Shown here: positions 46,878 to 56,880 of the stretch, one piece after another
How the letters are laid out: each line of letters opens with the position of its first letter
Numbering within the stretch: the first letter of the stretch is position 1
NCBI RefSeq assembly: GCF_003606365.2
Contig: NZ_CP031933.2
Location: 1,612,001 to 1,676,000, forward strand
Direction: 5' to 3'
Source of the DNA: Companilactobacillus zhachilii
GTDB lineage: Bacteria; Bacillota; Bacilli; Lactobacillales; Lactobacillaceae
DNA: 64,000 nt
Notes under the pieces: generated by a model
Databases searched by the model: none
What the model saw: only the letters and a program-made list of their open reading frames with translations
What the model was told of the DNA's origin: nothing
Made by a program: the position numbers and the translations under genes

Positions 46878-47062
46878 TACTTCTATATAATATGTATTAC
46901 CGAAAAATCTCAATATACTACTACCAGAACACGTTAAGTATACTTACCTTAATAGATATGGTAGAATTGTGCTATCTATTGATTAATGCGCAAATGGACT
47001 AGAAAAAAAGACAAATGAAACTGACTTGTTTCATTTAATTCGATTAAAGGAGAAATTTAATA

Positions 47063-47275
47063 TTGATTTATAAAGTTTTATATCAAACAAGCGAACTAGA
47101 TAACCCCCGTCGTGAATTTACACATTCACTTTACATGGACGCAGACTCAAGTATTGCCGTGCGTCAAGCAGTCGAAGACAACACTGACTACGACATTGAA
47201 TTTATTCAGGAACTCGATGAACAACACCTCGAGTACGAAAAGAAGAGCCCTGACTTTAAGTTGACGGAGTTTTAA
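47063..47275 (+). CDS. rpoY: RNA polymerase epsilon subunit
   Basis: A 70-residue protein (YkzG/DUF1447) that binds RNA polymerase in Firmicutes. VLYQTSELDNPRREFTHSLY near residue 5 and ALSPEFLEYEK-like QHLEYEKKSPDFKLTEF at the end fit. The start codon is TTG with AAAGGAG upstream. It is three bases before rnjA, the conserved pairing. Confidence 0.95.
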   Translation: MIYKVLYQTSELDNPRREFTHSLYMDADSSIAVRQAVEDNTDYDIEFIQELDEQHLEYEKKSPDFKLTEF

Positions 47276-47278
47276 TTA

Positions 47279-48973
47279 ATGTCGTTTAAAGTAAAAAATA
47301 ATGAAGTTGCCGTTTTTGCCATCGGGGGCCTTGGCGAAATCGGTAAAAATATGTATGGAGTTCAATATCAAGACGAATTGATCGTTATTGATGCCGGAAT
47401 TAAGTTTCCTGAAGACGAACTTCTCGGAATTGACTATGTCATTTCTGATTACAGCTACTTAGTAGAAAACAAGGATAAGATTAAGGGTCTATTTATCACC
47501 CATGGTCACGAAGATCATATTGGTGGTATCCCTTATCTTCTCCAACAGCTTCCTAATATTCCTGTTTATGCTGGTCCACTTGCATGTGCATTAATTAAAG
47601 GTAAATTGGAAGAACATGGTTTACTAAGAACAACTGAATTGCACGTCTTACACGAAGATGATGTTATCAAATTCCCTAAGACAAGCGTTTCATTCTTTAG
47701 AACAACTCACTCAATCCCTGATACCTTGGGTATTGCCGTTCACACACCTCAAGGAATTATCGTTGAAACTGGTGACTTTAAGTTTGATTTGACACCAGTT
47801 GCGGGATTACCTTCCCCAAACTTACAAAAGATGGCTGCACTTGGTGCCAAAGGTGTTTTATGTTTACTATCTGATAGTACAAACGCTGAAATTCCAACCT
47901 TCTCTAAGTCAGAACGTTCTGTTGGTTTAACTATCCATCAAATATTTGAAACAATTCAAGGTCGTATCATCTTTGCTACCTTTGCTTCAAACATTTATCG
48001 TATTTCTCAAGCGGTCGATGCTGCGATTCAACAAGGTCGTAAGATCGCGGTCTTCGGACGAAGCATGGAAGGTGCGATTGAAAACGGTCGTGAACTTGGA
48101 TACTTAAATATCCCTGACGACATATTGATTGATCCTCATGCTTTGAACAAAACACCCGCTAGTGAAACTTTGATTTTATGTACTGGATCACAAGGTGAAC
48201 CATTAGCTGCTTTGAGTCGTATCGCTAACGGTACTCACAGACAAATCACAATTCAACCAGGCGACACAGTTATTTTCTCAAGTAATCCTATCCCTGGTAA
48301 CACAATCAGTGTTAACCACTTGATCAACCAACTTTCTGAAGCTGGTGCCGAGGTCATTCATGGTAAAGTTAATAACATCCATGCTTCTGGTCACGGTGGT
48401 CAAGAGGAACAAGAATTGATGCTTCGCTTGATGAAACCTAAATTCTTCATGCCAATTCACGGTGAATACAGAATGTTGAAGATTCACACTGAATTAGCTG
48501 AATTGTGTGATGTGCCACAAGATCACTCCTTCCTTTTGGAAAATGGTGATGTTCTAGCACTAACTAAAGATTCAGCTCATGTGGCTGGTCACTTCCCTGC
48601 TGGCGATGTTTACGTCGATGGTAAAGGTGTTGGTGACATCGGAAATGTTGTTATCCATGACCGTCAAGTTCTTTCTGAAGAAGGAATGGTTGTCGTCGTT
48701 GCAACAATCGATTATCAAAAACATATTGTCTTAGCTGGACCAGATATTCTTTCACGTGGTTTTGTATACATGCGTGAATCTGGTGAATTAATCAATCAAG
48801 CACAAAAACGTGTCTTCCACTTGATTAAGAATGCTTTTGACAATGACGAGAACGAAAAAGTTACTGAAGCAACATTGAAACGTATCATCATTGAAGGATT
48901 ACAAGAATTCTTGTACAAACGTACAGCTAGAAATCCTGTCATCTTACCAATGTTAATAGGAACTTCAATCTAA
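47279..48973 (+). CDS. rnjA: ribonuclease J1
   Basis: A 564-residue 5'-3' exo- and endoribonuclease. The intact metal motif is [13 protein letters not shown] near residue 73, with [12 protein letters not shown] near 140, ETGDFKFD near 161 and [12 protein letters not shown] near 364. [18 protein letters not shown] near 448 starts the linker and C-terminal part. It is the active paralogue of the J2 gene at 25085-26782. The start ATG is three bases after rpoY and shares its operon. Confidence 0.97.
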   Translation: MSFKVKNNEVAVFAIGGLGEIGKNMYGVQYQDELIVIDAGIKFPEDELLGIDYVISDYSYLVENKDKIKGLFITHGHEDHIGGIPYLLQQLPNIPVYAGPLACALIKGKLEEHGLLRTTELHVLHEDDVIKFPKTSVSFFRTTHSIPDTLGIAVHTPQGIIVETGDFKFDLTPVAGLPSPNLQKMAALGAKGVLCLLSDSTNAEIPTFSKSERSVGLTIHQIFETIQGRIIFATFASNIYRISQAVDAAIQQGRKIAVFGRSMEGAIENGRELGYLNIPDDILIDPHALNKTPASETLILCTGSQGEPLAALSRIANGTHRQITIQPGDTVIFSSNPIPGNTISVNHLINQLSEAGAEVIHGKVNNIHASGHGGQEEQELMLRLMKPKFFMPIHGEYRMLKIHTELAELCDVPQDHSFLLENGDVLALTKDSAHVAGHFPAGDVYVDGKGVGDIGNVVIHDRQVLSEEGMVVVVATIDYQKHIVLAGPDILSRGFVYMRESGELINQAQKRVFHLIKNAFDNDENEKVTEATLKRIIIEGLQEFLYKRTARNPVILPMLIGTSI

Positions 48974-48999
48974 AGAAGATCATTTGATCTTCTTTTTTT
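48974..48999 (+). terminator. terminator of rpoY-rnjA
   Basis: AGAAGATC pairs with GATCTTCT around ATTT, followed by seven Ts. Confidence 0.9.
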
Positions 49000-49016
49000 A
49001 TTTAAAGGGATTCAAC

Positions 49017-49970
49017 ATGAGTAGAACAAACAAAGTAGAAATCATCCTCAATCATCACGCTGGTAATGGACATGCTCAAAGTGCCTGTCGTAAAGTTACC
49101 AAGTTTCTCGACCAAATCAATTTAAATTACGAAATTCATGCTACTAAAACTGATGGTGACGGCGTTAGAATTGCTAAAATTTTAGCTAACCAACAAGTTC
49201 CAAATGTTAAAATTGTCGTCATTGGTGGTGATGGCACACTTAATCAGTGCGTTAATGGTATTAAACAATCTAATTTTCCTAACACCCCACTAGGTTATAT
49301 TCCTGGTGGTTCTGGTAATGATTTCAGTCGTGGTATCAAACTAAAAATCAAAAATCCAGTTCACTTAATGCAAGCTATTCTTTCCTTAGAGCAGCCACGT
49401 CCAATCGATATTGGTCAAGCAACTGGTCCAAACTTTTCGCATTACTTCATCAATAATATTGGTATTGGTTTTGATGCTAGTACGGTTTACTATACTAACC
49501 ATTCGGCTCGAAAAGAATTTCTTAACAAATTACGTCTAGGGACTTTGTCATATTTAACTAATCTGTTAAAAGCAATTACCCGTCAACCGGCCTTTAAACT
49601 AGATGTCGACTATGACGAACAGTACAAACACTTTGACTCGGCATATATTGTTGTCGCCACTAATCATCCTTATTTTGGCGGCGGTTTCGCTATTGACCCC
49701 ACTGCTAATCCTTTTAATCATCATTTAAATTTAGTGGTCGTTAAAAAAATTACTGGGTTAACTTTTGCCAAACTACTAACGAAGTTGTTGACGGATGGTT
49801 CCCATTTACAAGATAAGAACGTCTGGCATATCGAACGAACAGATTTCACACTCCACAGTTCTCCCAAACAATTTGGACAAATGGACGGCGAGGAACTGGA
49901 TAAACATAACTTTGATTTACACTTCCAAGTTGACCAACATCTCTTTTGGTTGCCGGTTAGTGCAGAATAA
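49017..49970 (+). CDS. diacylglycerol/lipid kinase (DagK/YegS family)
   Basis: A 317-residue cytoplasmic kinase. LNHHAGNGHAQSACRKV near residue 10 and VVIGGDGTLNQCVNGI near 60 form the nucleotide site, and YIPGGSGNDFSRGI near 92 and a late QMDGEE complete the DagK catalytic domain. It phosphorylates diacylglycerol or related lipids for reuse in lipoteichoic-acid turnover; the exact substrate is unknown. The start is chosen by AAAGGGATT before the ATG. Confidence 0.9.
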   Translation: MSRTNKVEIILNHHAGNGHAQSACRKVTKFLDQINLNYEIHATKTDGDGVRIAKILANQQVPNVKIVVIGGDGTLNQCVNGIKQSNFPNTPLGYIPGGSGNDFSRGIKLKIKNPVHLMQAILSLEQPRPIDIGQATGPNFSHYFINNIGIGFDASTVYYTNHSARKEFLNKLRLGTLSYLTNLLKAITRQPAFKLDVDYDEQYKHFDSAYIVVATNHPYFGGGFAIDPTANPFNHHLNLVVVKKITGLTFAKLLTKLLTDGSHLQDKNVWHIERTDFTLHSSPKQFGQMDGEELDKHNFDLHFQVDQHLFWLPVSAE

Positions 49971-49979
49971 AATAATATG

Positions 49980-50154
49980 ACTTAGTTTCATTTTAAAAAA
50001 AGGACTTATACAAAAATATTTAATTTCAAATATTAAATTAGCTTACACAAATCTATACAAGAATGCTTTTGGTTTTGTCGTAGCTTCTGTTCTTTGCACT
50101 ATTTTATTTGAAAAGAAAAAATCAAGAAAGAAGAATAATAATGTAAACAAATAG
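49980..50154 (+). pseudogene. remnant: C-terminal end of an MFS exporter
   Basis: A 58-codon open stretch with no start codon encodes LISNIKLAYTNLYKNAFGF, then VVASVLCTILFEKKKS and a polar tail. It resembles the last helix and tail of the MFS gene at 50959-52686 (there DSFLNLYAIEYPLVLASLVI). It looks like the end of a second, otherwise deleted transporter gene. Similarity is short, so confidence is moderate. Confidence 0.5.
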
Positions 50155-50193
50155 ACAACCATCCGTAAAAATCAACGGCGGTTGTCTATTTGT
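50147..50193. terminator. strong hairpin after the MFS remnant
   Basis: ACAAATAGACAACC pairs with GGTTGTCTATTTGT, with an inner CCGT/ACGG. The T tract is short. It is probably the old terminator of the remnant gene. The rest of the gap 49971-50281 holds nothing else I can support. Confidence 0.65.
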
Positions 50194-50281
50194 CGTTCAA
50201 TCGATAAGCACTTCACTATCCAACGCTTACGAGGATTGCACCATTTCCACTTAATATAGTTAGCCTAAAAAATAAATGTAA

Positions 50282-50854
50282 TCATATTTCTCCACCCAAA
50301 TCATGGAGAATCATCATAACATTTCTAACAATTATTTCACTATCTATTTTGCATCCTGTTGCAACCCATCCTATCAAAACATTTAAAAGACCTCCAGTTG
50401 CAAATTGAACACCCAAACTAATTTGTAAATCGGTTTTCCAATTCCTCCAAGATGCTGGAAATTCATCCATTTTTTCAGCGAAGCTTTTAGTAAAAGCTGA
50501 AGTGAAATAATCAGTCAAGTGTGCTCTGATTAAAACCTTAATAATGCTTTGTTTCTTCTGAAAATAGTCTAAAAAGACCTTTAATATTTCATCAAAGGTT
50601 GTCGTTGTTGTTTCCATAGCAGTTACCGCATATCCCTGGATCATATCATTAATAAGTTCTTCTAAAACTTCTTCTTTGGTGGCGTAGTACCGATAGAAAG
50701 TTGGACGAGATATATCCGCTGTAACAACAATTTGCTTAACAGTAATCTCTTCCAAATCATAATCTTTTAAAAGCTCTATTAAAGAATCCTTTATCCATTG
50801 TTTTGTTTGTTTTTGCATTCGCGTTACATTTTCTACCGATGTGTCTCTATCCAT
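50282..50854 (-). CDS. TetR family regulator of the adjacent MFS exporter
   Basis: A 190-residue repressor. The N-terminal helix-turn-helix is VKQIVVTADISRPTFYRYYA near residue 41. The C-terminal ligand-binding half is variable. It is divergent from the MFS gene with about 104 bp between starts, so it probably represses that gene and itself. The ATG has GAGGTG seven bases upstream; a GTG within the ribosome site is rejected. Confidence 0.9.
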   Translation of the reverse strand: MDRDTSVENVTRMQKQTKQWIKDSLIELLKDYDLEEITVKQIVVTADISRPTFYRYYATKEEVLEELINDMIQGYAVTAMETTTTTFDEILKVFLDYFQKKQSIIKVLIRAHLTDYFTSAFTKSFAEKMDEFPASWRNWKTDLQISLGVQFATGGLLNVLIGWVATGCKIDSEIIVRNVMMILHDLGGEI

Positions 50855-50958
50855 TACACTCACCTCTATTTTATTAAAATCACGGGTTTATTAATGGCTC
50901 TATATAAATATTTGAATAATAATACTCTCGAAACAAACAAGGAACGGGAGTGATAACT

Positions 50959-52686
50959 ATGAAAAATATTAGTTCTGGTAAGAAAACCGCAATAATTATT
51001 ACAATGTCCATTATTGGTTTCTTAGTAATCCTAGATACTAGTATTATGAACATTACTTTACCCAAGATTCAGACAGCCTTTAATGTATCTTTAAACGACT
51101 TATCATGGTCAATTAATATTTACGCAATTCTATTTGCCTCACTGTTAATTCCATTGGGACGTTTAGGTGACATGTTTGGCAGAGTGAAATTACTCAATAT
51201 AGCACTTTTGACTTTCCTGATAGGATCAATTGTCAGTGGAACTTCAAGTAACTTAACTATTTTATTAATTGGTCGAACTATTCAAAGTATTGGTGCTGCA
51301 ACAATGTTACCCGCAGCTATGCTCATTTCTTTAAATATCGCCACTAAAGAAGAACGCTCAAAAGTTGTAGCTATTTTAGGTGTAACACAAGCACTTGGTT
51401 CAGCTATGGGACCAGCTATTGGTGGTATTATCTCACAATTTTTTGACTGGCACTGGGTATTTCTCATTAATATACCAATTGTCATTATTTTACTTATGAG
51501 CACTTTATCAACATTATCAATGAAAAATGAACTAACCAAGAGTGTGAAATTAGATACTATTGGTACATCCCTAATTGTTGGAACACTTCTATTAATGACA
51601 TCCGCTTTAGTAAACGGACGTGACTGGGGTTGGACAAGTTTTAGAACTCTGGGGTGTGGTATCAGTTCCATAGTTTTATTTTTACTATTTATCGTATGTG
51701 AAGTCAGAACCAAAGATCCAATTATTCCAATGAACCTATTCAAAAATCGTGATTTTGTTGCATCAATCGCTAGTATTTTAGTAGCATTTATTACTTTAGC
51801 TAGTTTCATCGGTATTCTACCAACATACTTAACAAAAGTAACAGATGTTTCACAGTTAAAAGCAGCTTTTCTTATAACTCCAATGTCCATTGCACTACTA
51901 ATTTTTAATCCACTGTCTATTGCTCTTATTGGAAAAATATCTAATAGAATTTTAGTTGGAATAGGAATTTTTGCTTCAGGAACAGGTATTTATATGTTGA
52001 GTAATCTGAATGTAACTAATAACTGGAATCAACTGTACATAATAGATATTATTATTGGATTTGGAATTGGATTCATTAGTGGTCCGGCATTGACGGTTGG
52101 TATCGCTGAACTCCAGGGCACCGAGTTAACCGCTGGTCAAAACGTTCTAAATGTTATGAGAAATATCGGTATTATTATTGGTATGGCATTCTTCCTTTCC
52201 ATGTTAAGTGGTAATATAACCGATGCTAAACACGAAACTTACAATTATGCAGTCGGACAAGTTAATAAAATTGATTTACCACATAGCTCCAAAACAAAAA
52301 TAAAAAACAAATTACACGATAAATTAATTTCAAGTGATAATAATAATGTAAATACGCCTAGCAAGGTTGAAAGCAATACAATCAATGATTCTAAGAGAAA
52401 TGAACTAATTAACGAAACATATACTAAAGTTGTTGCTCAAAAGCAAATGGCACTTGGCATGAGTTTGCCACCAGCAGCCAAAGCAGAAATTCGTCAAACA
52501 GTCACCACCGCAGTTAATAAGAAAGTAAACAAACTTAATAGAGAAATTAGACATACGACAAGACGCATAAAAAATCACTTGCATGATAAGTTAACAGATT
52601 CGTTTCTTAACTTATATGCAATTGAATATCCTTTAGTTCTAGCTAGTCTTGTTATTGTATTTATCTTTAAAAGAAAACACGCTTAA
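50959..52686 (+). CDS. MFS multidrug exporter, EmrB/QacA (14-helix) type
   Basis: A 575-residue proton-driven exporter. Motif A-like GRLGDMFGRVKLL near residue 70, motif C-like LGVTQALGSAMGPAIGGI near 145, and 14 hydrophobic segments. Between the 13th and 14th is a polar loop of about 130 residues, predicted outside the cell. Near its ends are two similar pieces, KIKNKLHDKLISS and RIKNHLHDKLTDS, suggesting an internal duplication. The start ATG has GGGAGTG upstream. It is regulated with the divergent TetR gene. Confidence 0.9.
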   Translation: MKNISSGKKTAIIITMSIIGFLVILDTSIMNITLPKIQTAFNVSLNDLSWSINIYAILFASLLIPLGRLGDMFGRVKLLNIALLTFLIGSIVSGTSSNLTILLIGRTIQSIGAATMLPAAMLISLNIATKEERSKVVAILGVTQALGSAMGPAIGGIISQFFDWHWVFLINIPIVIILLMSTLSTLSMKNELTKSVKLDTIGTSLIVGTLLLMTSALVNGRDWGWTSFRTLGCGISSIVLFLLFIVCEVRTKDPIIPMNLFKNRDFVASIASILVAFITLASFIGILPTYLTKVTDVSQLKAAFLITPMSIALLIFNPLSIALIGKISNRILVGIGIFASGTGIYMLSNLNVTNNWNQLYIIDIIIGFGIGFISGPALTVGIAELQGTELTAGQNVLNVMRNIGIIIGMAFFLSMLSGNITDAKHETYNYAVGQVNKIDLPHSSKTKIKNKLHDKLISSDNNNVNTPSKVESNTINDSKRNELINETYTKVVAQKQMALGMSLPPAAKAEIRQTVTTAVNKKVNKLNREIRHTTRRIKNHLHDKLTDSFLNLYAIEYPLVLASLVIVFIFKRKHA

Positions 52687-52700
52687 ATTATCTAAAATAA

Positions 52701-52800
52701 GGTTATTTCTCAAGTTTGGTTAGAATATAAATGGTAAAAAAAATAAGAATTAATAAATACCGATGTTACAGGAATTTATTAATTCTTATTTGCTGTCTCA
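52701..52800 (+). repeat. family C hairpin repeat, copy C3 (divergent hairpin), terminator of the MFS gene
   Basis: The flank GGTTATTTCTCAAGTTTGG, with AATATAAATGG following, matches C1 and C2. The central hairpin is different: AATAAGAATTAATAAA pairs exactly with TTTATTAATTCTTATT (52742-52757 with 52775-52790). Confidence 0.7.
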
Positions 52801-52894
52801 TTATAAGCAAGCACCTAATAACCGACCGTGTTGAAAAGTAAAAATACGAAAACTAATCATAATTTTTTTCCTTTAATTTAGTTATTTTTTCGAA

Positions 52895-54661
52895 TTAATT
52901 ATTTTTAGCATTTAAATCATTTGGTTCATTTATATCAGTTAGAATTTGATTTAGCCACTCACCATTAGATGTTTCTCGTGTAAATAACACTGGAATCCTG
53001 GTAGGTAACGAAATAAACTTTAATTTTCTAAACTCCAATTGAACCAATATTAAACCAATCACTGTCAGCAAAGATATTATTGCTCCAAATATTTGGATAA
53101 ACGTATTCCTATACTGAATAGTAATAACACCATTACCCTTCAAAGAAATTTCTGTCAATCCATTGCTGGACAGCTTCGGAACAGTCGACTCTACATTTTT
53201 TCCATATACTGATGATTGATAACCTTTGTAATAGATCAATGGTAATTGAACTTTAGCGACATTTTTATACGTATTAAAATTAAAGGTAATTGATTGATGG
53301 TTTAATGCAACATTACTTATGCGCATTTTATTAGATTTATATTCTATTGGACGTTTCTTATGATTTAAAATATTAGAATACTTTACTTGTTCCGGTAAGT
53401 ATTCGTGCCCTGCACCAATATAGTAACTATCTACATTATCGAATTCACTATACGATTCTAATCGATCTTGTGATTGAATGACAGTCTGCTGACCTAAAGC
53501 AATGGCATTAAAAATAATAAAACTAACCACAGAATATTTGATAACCTTTTTACTAAAAATATGTAAATCATCATTAACAATTAAATATGTAACAAGAAGC
53601 GATATCACTGAGAAAAATCTCCATGGGAATTGGATCATTGCAAAAATGGAATGGTCGAAAAATTTCCATGGAAACAAATCAGTGCACGTCCAAAATAAAA
53701 ATAAAGCAATTAACGTAATATCCATATTCTTATTATGCCGCAAATTATAAAACCCATATATAAACAATGCCAGTAATATAACGATTCCTAAATTGACTGT
53801 CCGGGCATGAAAAACTTGATTACCCAAACTATTAAATAATAAATTCTTTATCGGTATTACTTCATTAGCAATGTTTATCAATGGGTCGGTTGTCAAAGCA
53901 TACTTTTGATTTTTCATTTGCTCTAATATTGGCAAATAAATACCTGCACTAATACTTAGAGTTAACAAAGCAGCTTTAGTAATGGCAAACATACGCTGTT
54001 TATTCAAAAATACTCTAAGATTTATTATCACAAACATACTAGAAAACAAAACCATCATAAATACTGAAATAGTATGTGAACACATGACGCCAGCCATTGC
54101 AAATGCTAGTACATACCACTCATTGGTTTGACCATTTTTCAGCTTTAACATTTCAGATAAAACTAATGGAAAAAACATCATTCCCATCAATTCACCCAAA
54201 TCTTGACGGCTAAACAAAGTTTGCAATCTATAAGCATTCAAAGTATACATTAGCGTAAACAATAATGATTTCTCAGTAGAAAAATCCATTCTATTACCTG
54301 CAATGTAACCTAAAAACAATGTAAAGAAGTTGATTAATACAAGCGTGGATAAATATGACGTTACAGCTGAAGCACCAACCAATTTCAAAAATGCGGCTGG
54401 ATAAAGAAAGACATCAGGATAAAATAAGCTTGACGCATAACCATATCCGCCAACAAAATATCCATTTACCTTAGGTAGAAAATCAAAACTTCTAATGGAA
54501 CTAGCCAAGGCTTCAATTCTATCAAGATGGTAATGAAAATCTCCTGTGGCAAAAATATATCCATAATGCCAGTCGACGATACCAACTATCAAAATACTAA
54601 TCACAAAAAATAAAATTGGTATTAAATATTTTTTTCCTATTGTTTTAATCATAGTTTTCAC
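52895..54661 (-). CDS. large membrane protein, YfhO-like/PTPS-related family
   Basis: A 588-residue protein with about 12 helices and a C-terminal extracytoplasmic domain before a final helix (near residues 528-548). The early loop GDFHYHLDRIEAL near residue 39 resembles the catalytic loop of GT-C glycosyltransferase-like YfhO proteins. It is often annotated as 6-pyruvoyl-tetrahydropterin synthase-related, but has no such enzyme domain that I can see. A sugar-to-polymer transfer role is inference. The start looks like GTG (AGGATAA upstream). It follows the DUF915 gene by 18 bases. Confidence 0.8.
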   Translation of the reverse strand: MKTMIKTIGKKYLIPILFFVISILIVGIVDWHYGYIFATGDFHYHLDRIEALASSIRSFDFLPKVNGYFVGGYGYASSLFYPDVFLYPAAFLKLVGASAVTSYLSTLVLINFFTLFLGYIAGNRMDFSTEKSLLFTLMYTLNAYRLQTLFSRQDLGELMGMMFFPLVLSEMLKLKNGQTNEWYVLAFAMAGVMCSHTISVFMMVLFSSMFVIINLRVFLNKQRMFAITKAALLTLSISAGIYLPILEQMKNQKYALTTDPLINIANEVIPIKNLLFNSLGNQVFHARTVNLGIVILLALFIYGFYNLRHNKNMDITLIALFLFWTCTDLFPWKFFDHSIFAMIQFPWRFFSVISLLVTYLIVNDDLHIFSKKVIKYSVVSFIIFNAIALGQQTVIQSQDRLESYSEFDNVDSYYIGAGHEYLPEQVKYSNILNHKKRPIEYKSNKMRISNVALNHQSITFNFNTYKNVAKVQLPLIYYKGYQSSVYGKNVESTVPKLSSNGLTEISLKGNGVITIQYRNTFIQIFGAIISLLTVIGLILVQLEFRKLKFISLPTRIPVLFTRETSNGEWLNQILTDINEPNDLNAKNN

Positions 54662-54679
54662 ACTTTAATTATCCTATAT

Positions 54680-55492
54680 TTAGAAAAGAGTTTTTTTCAC
54701 TAGATCTACAACTTGTGGATTTTGTGGCAAATCGGAATGCTCTGCGTTACTACCTGTGACAGTTACAACAGTGTAATTTTTTACTACCTCTTGAAAAACA
54801 TACTTTTCAGCCGCGGCACTATTAACTGGTACTAATCCGTCTGTACTGTAATTTTGCGCCCCAGTCACTGCAGTAACTTCTAAGCTCTTAGGTAAATTCT
54901 TTCGATATTTAATAAAATCAGCTAGCATTTGAGTCTGTTCTGTTATGGATTGGTTGTTCAAATTAAATGGAGCTCCCAGCGTCATAAACTTCTGTACCCT
55001 TACTCCTAATCCAAGTGCATCATGCTCTAAAAAATATGTATAAATCAAGCCACCATTAGAATGTCCTAAAGCATCGAAATGATTAAAGTGATAACGAATA
55101 ATTAATTGTTCTAAAGCTACTCTTAACCATTCTGCTTGTTTCTTGATATTCGAATATCCATCTTGATTATCAGCGAATGCAATAACAATTACTGGATGTT
55201 TTCCGTGTAAATTAGTTGTGCCAGAATAAGTTATTTCATTATTCGTCTGCACGGTTAATTTCAATAAATTGTGTTTTCGTCTGGATTTCTTATTCAATAA
55301 TGTAACTAATGAATCAAAACGATTTTGAGTCGCATTACTACCAGGAATCATTATCACCGGATCCATTTTGGAAAAATGTTGCTGCTCTAATTCTTGCTTA
55401 TTTTTCACCGCCCAATTGTGACTTACCAAAAGCAAAATAATTATAAATGAACTAACAATTATCCACCTAAAATCTTCAAATATTTGCTTCAT
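54680..55492 (-). CDS. DUF915 alpha/beta hydrolase, membrane anchored
   Basis: A 270-residue protein with an N-terminal anchor (about residues 10-27) and an extracytoplasmic alpha/beta-hydrolase. VIMIPGSNATQNRF near residue 46 is the oxyanion region, nucleophile ALGHSNGGLIY near 141, Asp in YSTDGLVP near 217, His in SNAEHSDLPQ near 250. Its start overlaps the PTS-IIC stop by four bases (ATGA). Lipase or acyl-ester hydrolase activity is likely; its partner genes suggest cell-surface polymer work. Confidence 0.85.
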   Translation of the reverse strand: MKQIFEDFRWIIVSSFIIILLLVSHNWAVKNKQELEQQHFSKMDPVIMIPGSNATQNRFDSLVTLLNKKSRRKHNLLKLTVQTNNEITYSGTTNLHGKHPVIVIAFADNQDGYSNIKKQAEWLRVALEQLIIRYHFNHFDALGHSNGGLIYTYFLEHDALGLGVRVQKFMTLGAPFNLNNQSITEQTQMLADFIKYRKNLPKSLEVTAVTGAQNYSTDGLVPVNSAAAEKYVFQEVVKNYTVVTVTGSNAEHSDLPQNPQVVDLVKKTLF

Positions 55493-56766
55493 GACTGACT
55501 CACCTTCTCTTCAGACAGACCAGAGGATAGATGATTATCCATTAGTAACTTCTCTTCTAATTTTAAAAACGGCCAATAAATCAACGTCGAGATTCCTAAA
55601 TTAAATATCCCTAAAAATAACGCTAGCCAGTTACCACCTGTTCCTAAAAATACTTGGAGGAATCCTGGGGTCCCCACAGGTACTGGGTAAACCATAGCTG
55701 GAACAATGTGCAAGAGAATTGCGAAAGCAGCAATAAACATACTGAGTAATGGTGCTAAAAAATACGGAATAACGAACGTTGGCAAAAACATAATTGGCAA
55801 TCCAATCATGAGTGGCATATTCAAATTAAAAATCACCGGTAACAACGACCACCTTGCGACTATTCTAAAATCATGTAACTTACTTTCTCTTAGAATCAGT
55901 AGCACTAGAGCCAATAGCATCCCACTACTTCCAAAACTTCCATATGCGATATAGAGACTTTTGATTGTTAATGGAAAAGGAATATTCCATAAACTATGAT
56001 GAATCAAGGCACTATTCAAATTGGTACTATTGTTTGTCGTACTTAAAAAATTCAATTCACTATCATTTAAACCTAAGAAAGTGAGCAGCAATCTCAAAAT
56101 ACTAATGCCAAATATCCAAAATATATGTGAGCGTGTGGTAATTAGATTGGGATTTATTTTTGAAGTTTCAGTAATAATAAAATTAATTATTATGGTACAA
56201 ATCAGTGCCAATAGGAATGACAAATTGACTGAAAAAAATGAAGCAAATACTTTATTTAAAAAAGATGTCGGATTTTTTGGAATGGGTTTACTCCAACTTT
56301 TAAAAATACTGGCAACACAAAAGCCCACTAGTACACCTACAACAACCCCAGTTGATCCAATCCATGACATTGAAAACTGTCTATTGGAAAAACGATAAGA
56401 TAGAATTAAAAGAGACACTGCCCCCACTAATCCTGCTAATTGGTCATCATGGTGTACTTTGGTAGCAAATTTAGCGGTTCCATAAGCGGATAAAATGCCT
56501 AAAATCCCCAACGTTGATTTTGTTAATAACTCAAAAATCATTCCGAACTTTCCGAAGAATCCACTTAATTTATTCAAATAAAGTACCTGACTTGCAAAAC
56601 TATTAGGTGTAAAGAATATTAACTGTACCAACTGACTTAATGTTCCAATTAATACAAATGGAAAGATCAACACTGCAGTTTTTCGAATAACCTCATTGAA
56701 CTGAATTTTCCTATGCCATATCAATAGAAAAGGCTCCAAAGCTCCAATAATCTCTTCAGTGATCAT
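55489..56766 (-). CDS. orphan PTS EIIC-like membrane protein
   Basis: A 425-residue membrane protein with about ten helices and the EIIC substrate-binding motif LNMPLMIGLPIMFLPTFVIP near residue 315 (equivalent of NEPIIFGLP). No EIIA or EIIB domain is present on this protein or nearby, so it cannot be a complete sugar PTS by itself. It may borrow EIIA/EIIB proteins or act as a non-PTS transporter or sensor. The start MITEEIIG has GAGGAGTGA before it. It heads the EIIC-DUF915-YfhO operon. Confidence 0.82.
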   Translation of the reverse strand: MITEEIIGALEPFLLIWHRKIQFNEVIRKTAVLIFPFVLIGTLSQLVQLIFFTPNSFASQVLYLNKLSGFFGKFGMIFELLTKSTLGILGILSAYGTAKFATKVHHDDQLAGLVGAVSLLILSYRFSNRQFSMSWIGSTGVVVGVLVGFCVASIFKSWSKPIPKNPTSFLNKVFASFFSVNLSFLLALICTIIINFIITETSKINPNLITTRSHIFWIFGISILRLLLTFLGLNDSELNFLSTTNNSTNLNSALIHHSLWNIPFPLTIKSLYIAYGSFGSSGMLLALVLLILRESKLHDFRIVARWSLLPVIFNLNMPLMIGLPIMFLPTFVIPYFLAPLLSMFIAAFAILLHIVPAMVYPVPVGTPGFLQVFLGTGGNWLALFLGIFNLGISTLIYWPFLKLEEKLLMDNHLSSGLSEEKVSQS

Positions 56767-56790
56767 CTTTATCACTCCTCGCAAAAACTG

Positions 56791-56830
56791 AAAAATCAAT
56801 CAACTTAATTTGAATTCAAAAGTTGATTGA
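56791..56830 (-). terminator. terminator of the CDF transporter gene
   Basis: TCAATCAACTT pairs with AAGTTGATTGA; on the minus strand it is followed by TTTTTCAGTTTTT, before the next operon. Confidence 0.75.
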
Positions 56831-56880
56831 CTTTTAATTAATAAAACTTGAAGAAACAACTACGAGAATCCTTTTATTCA

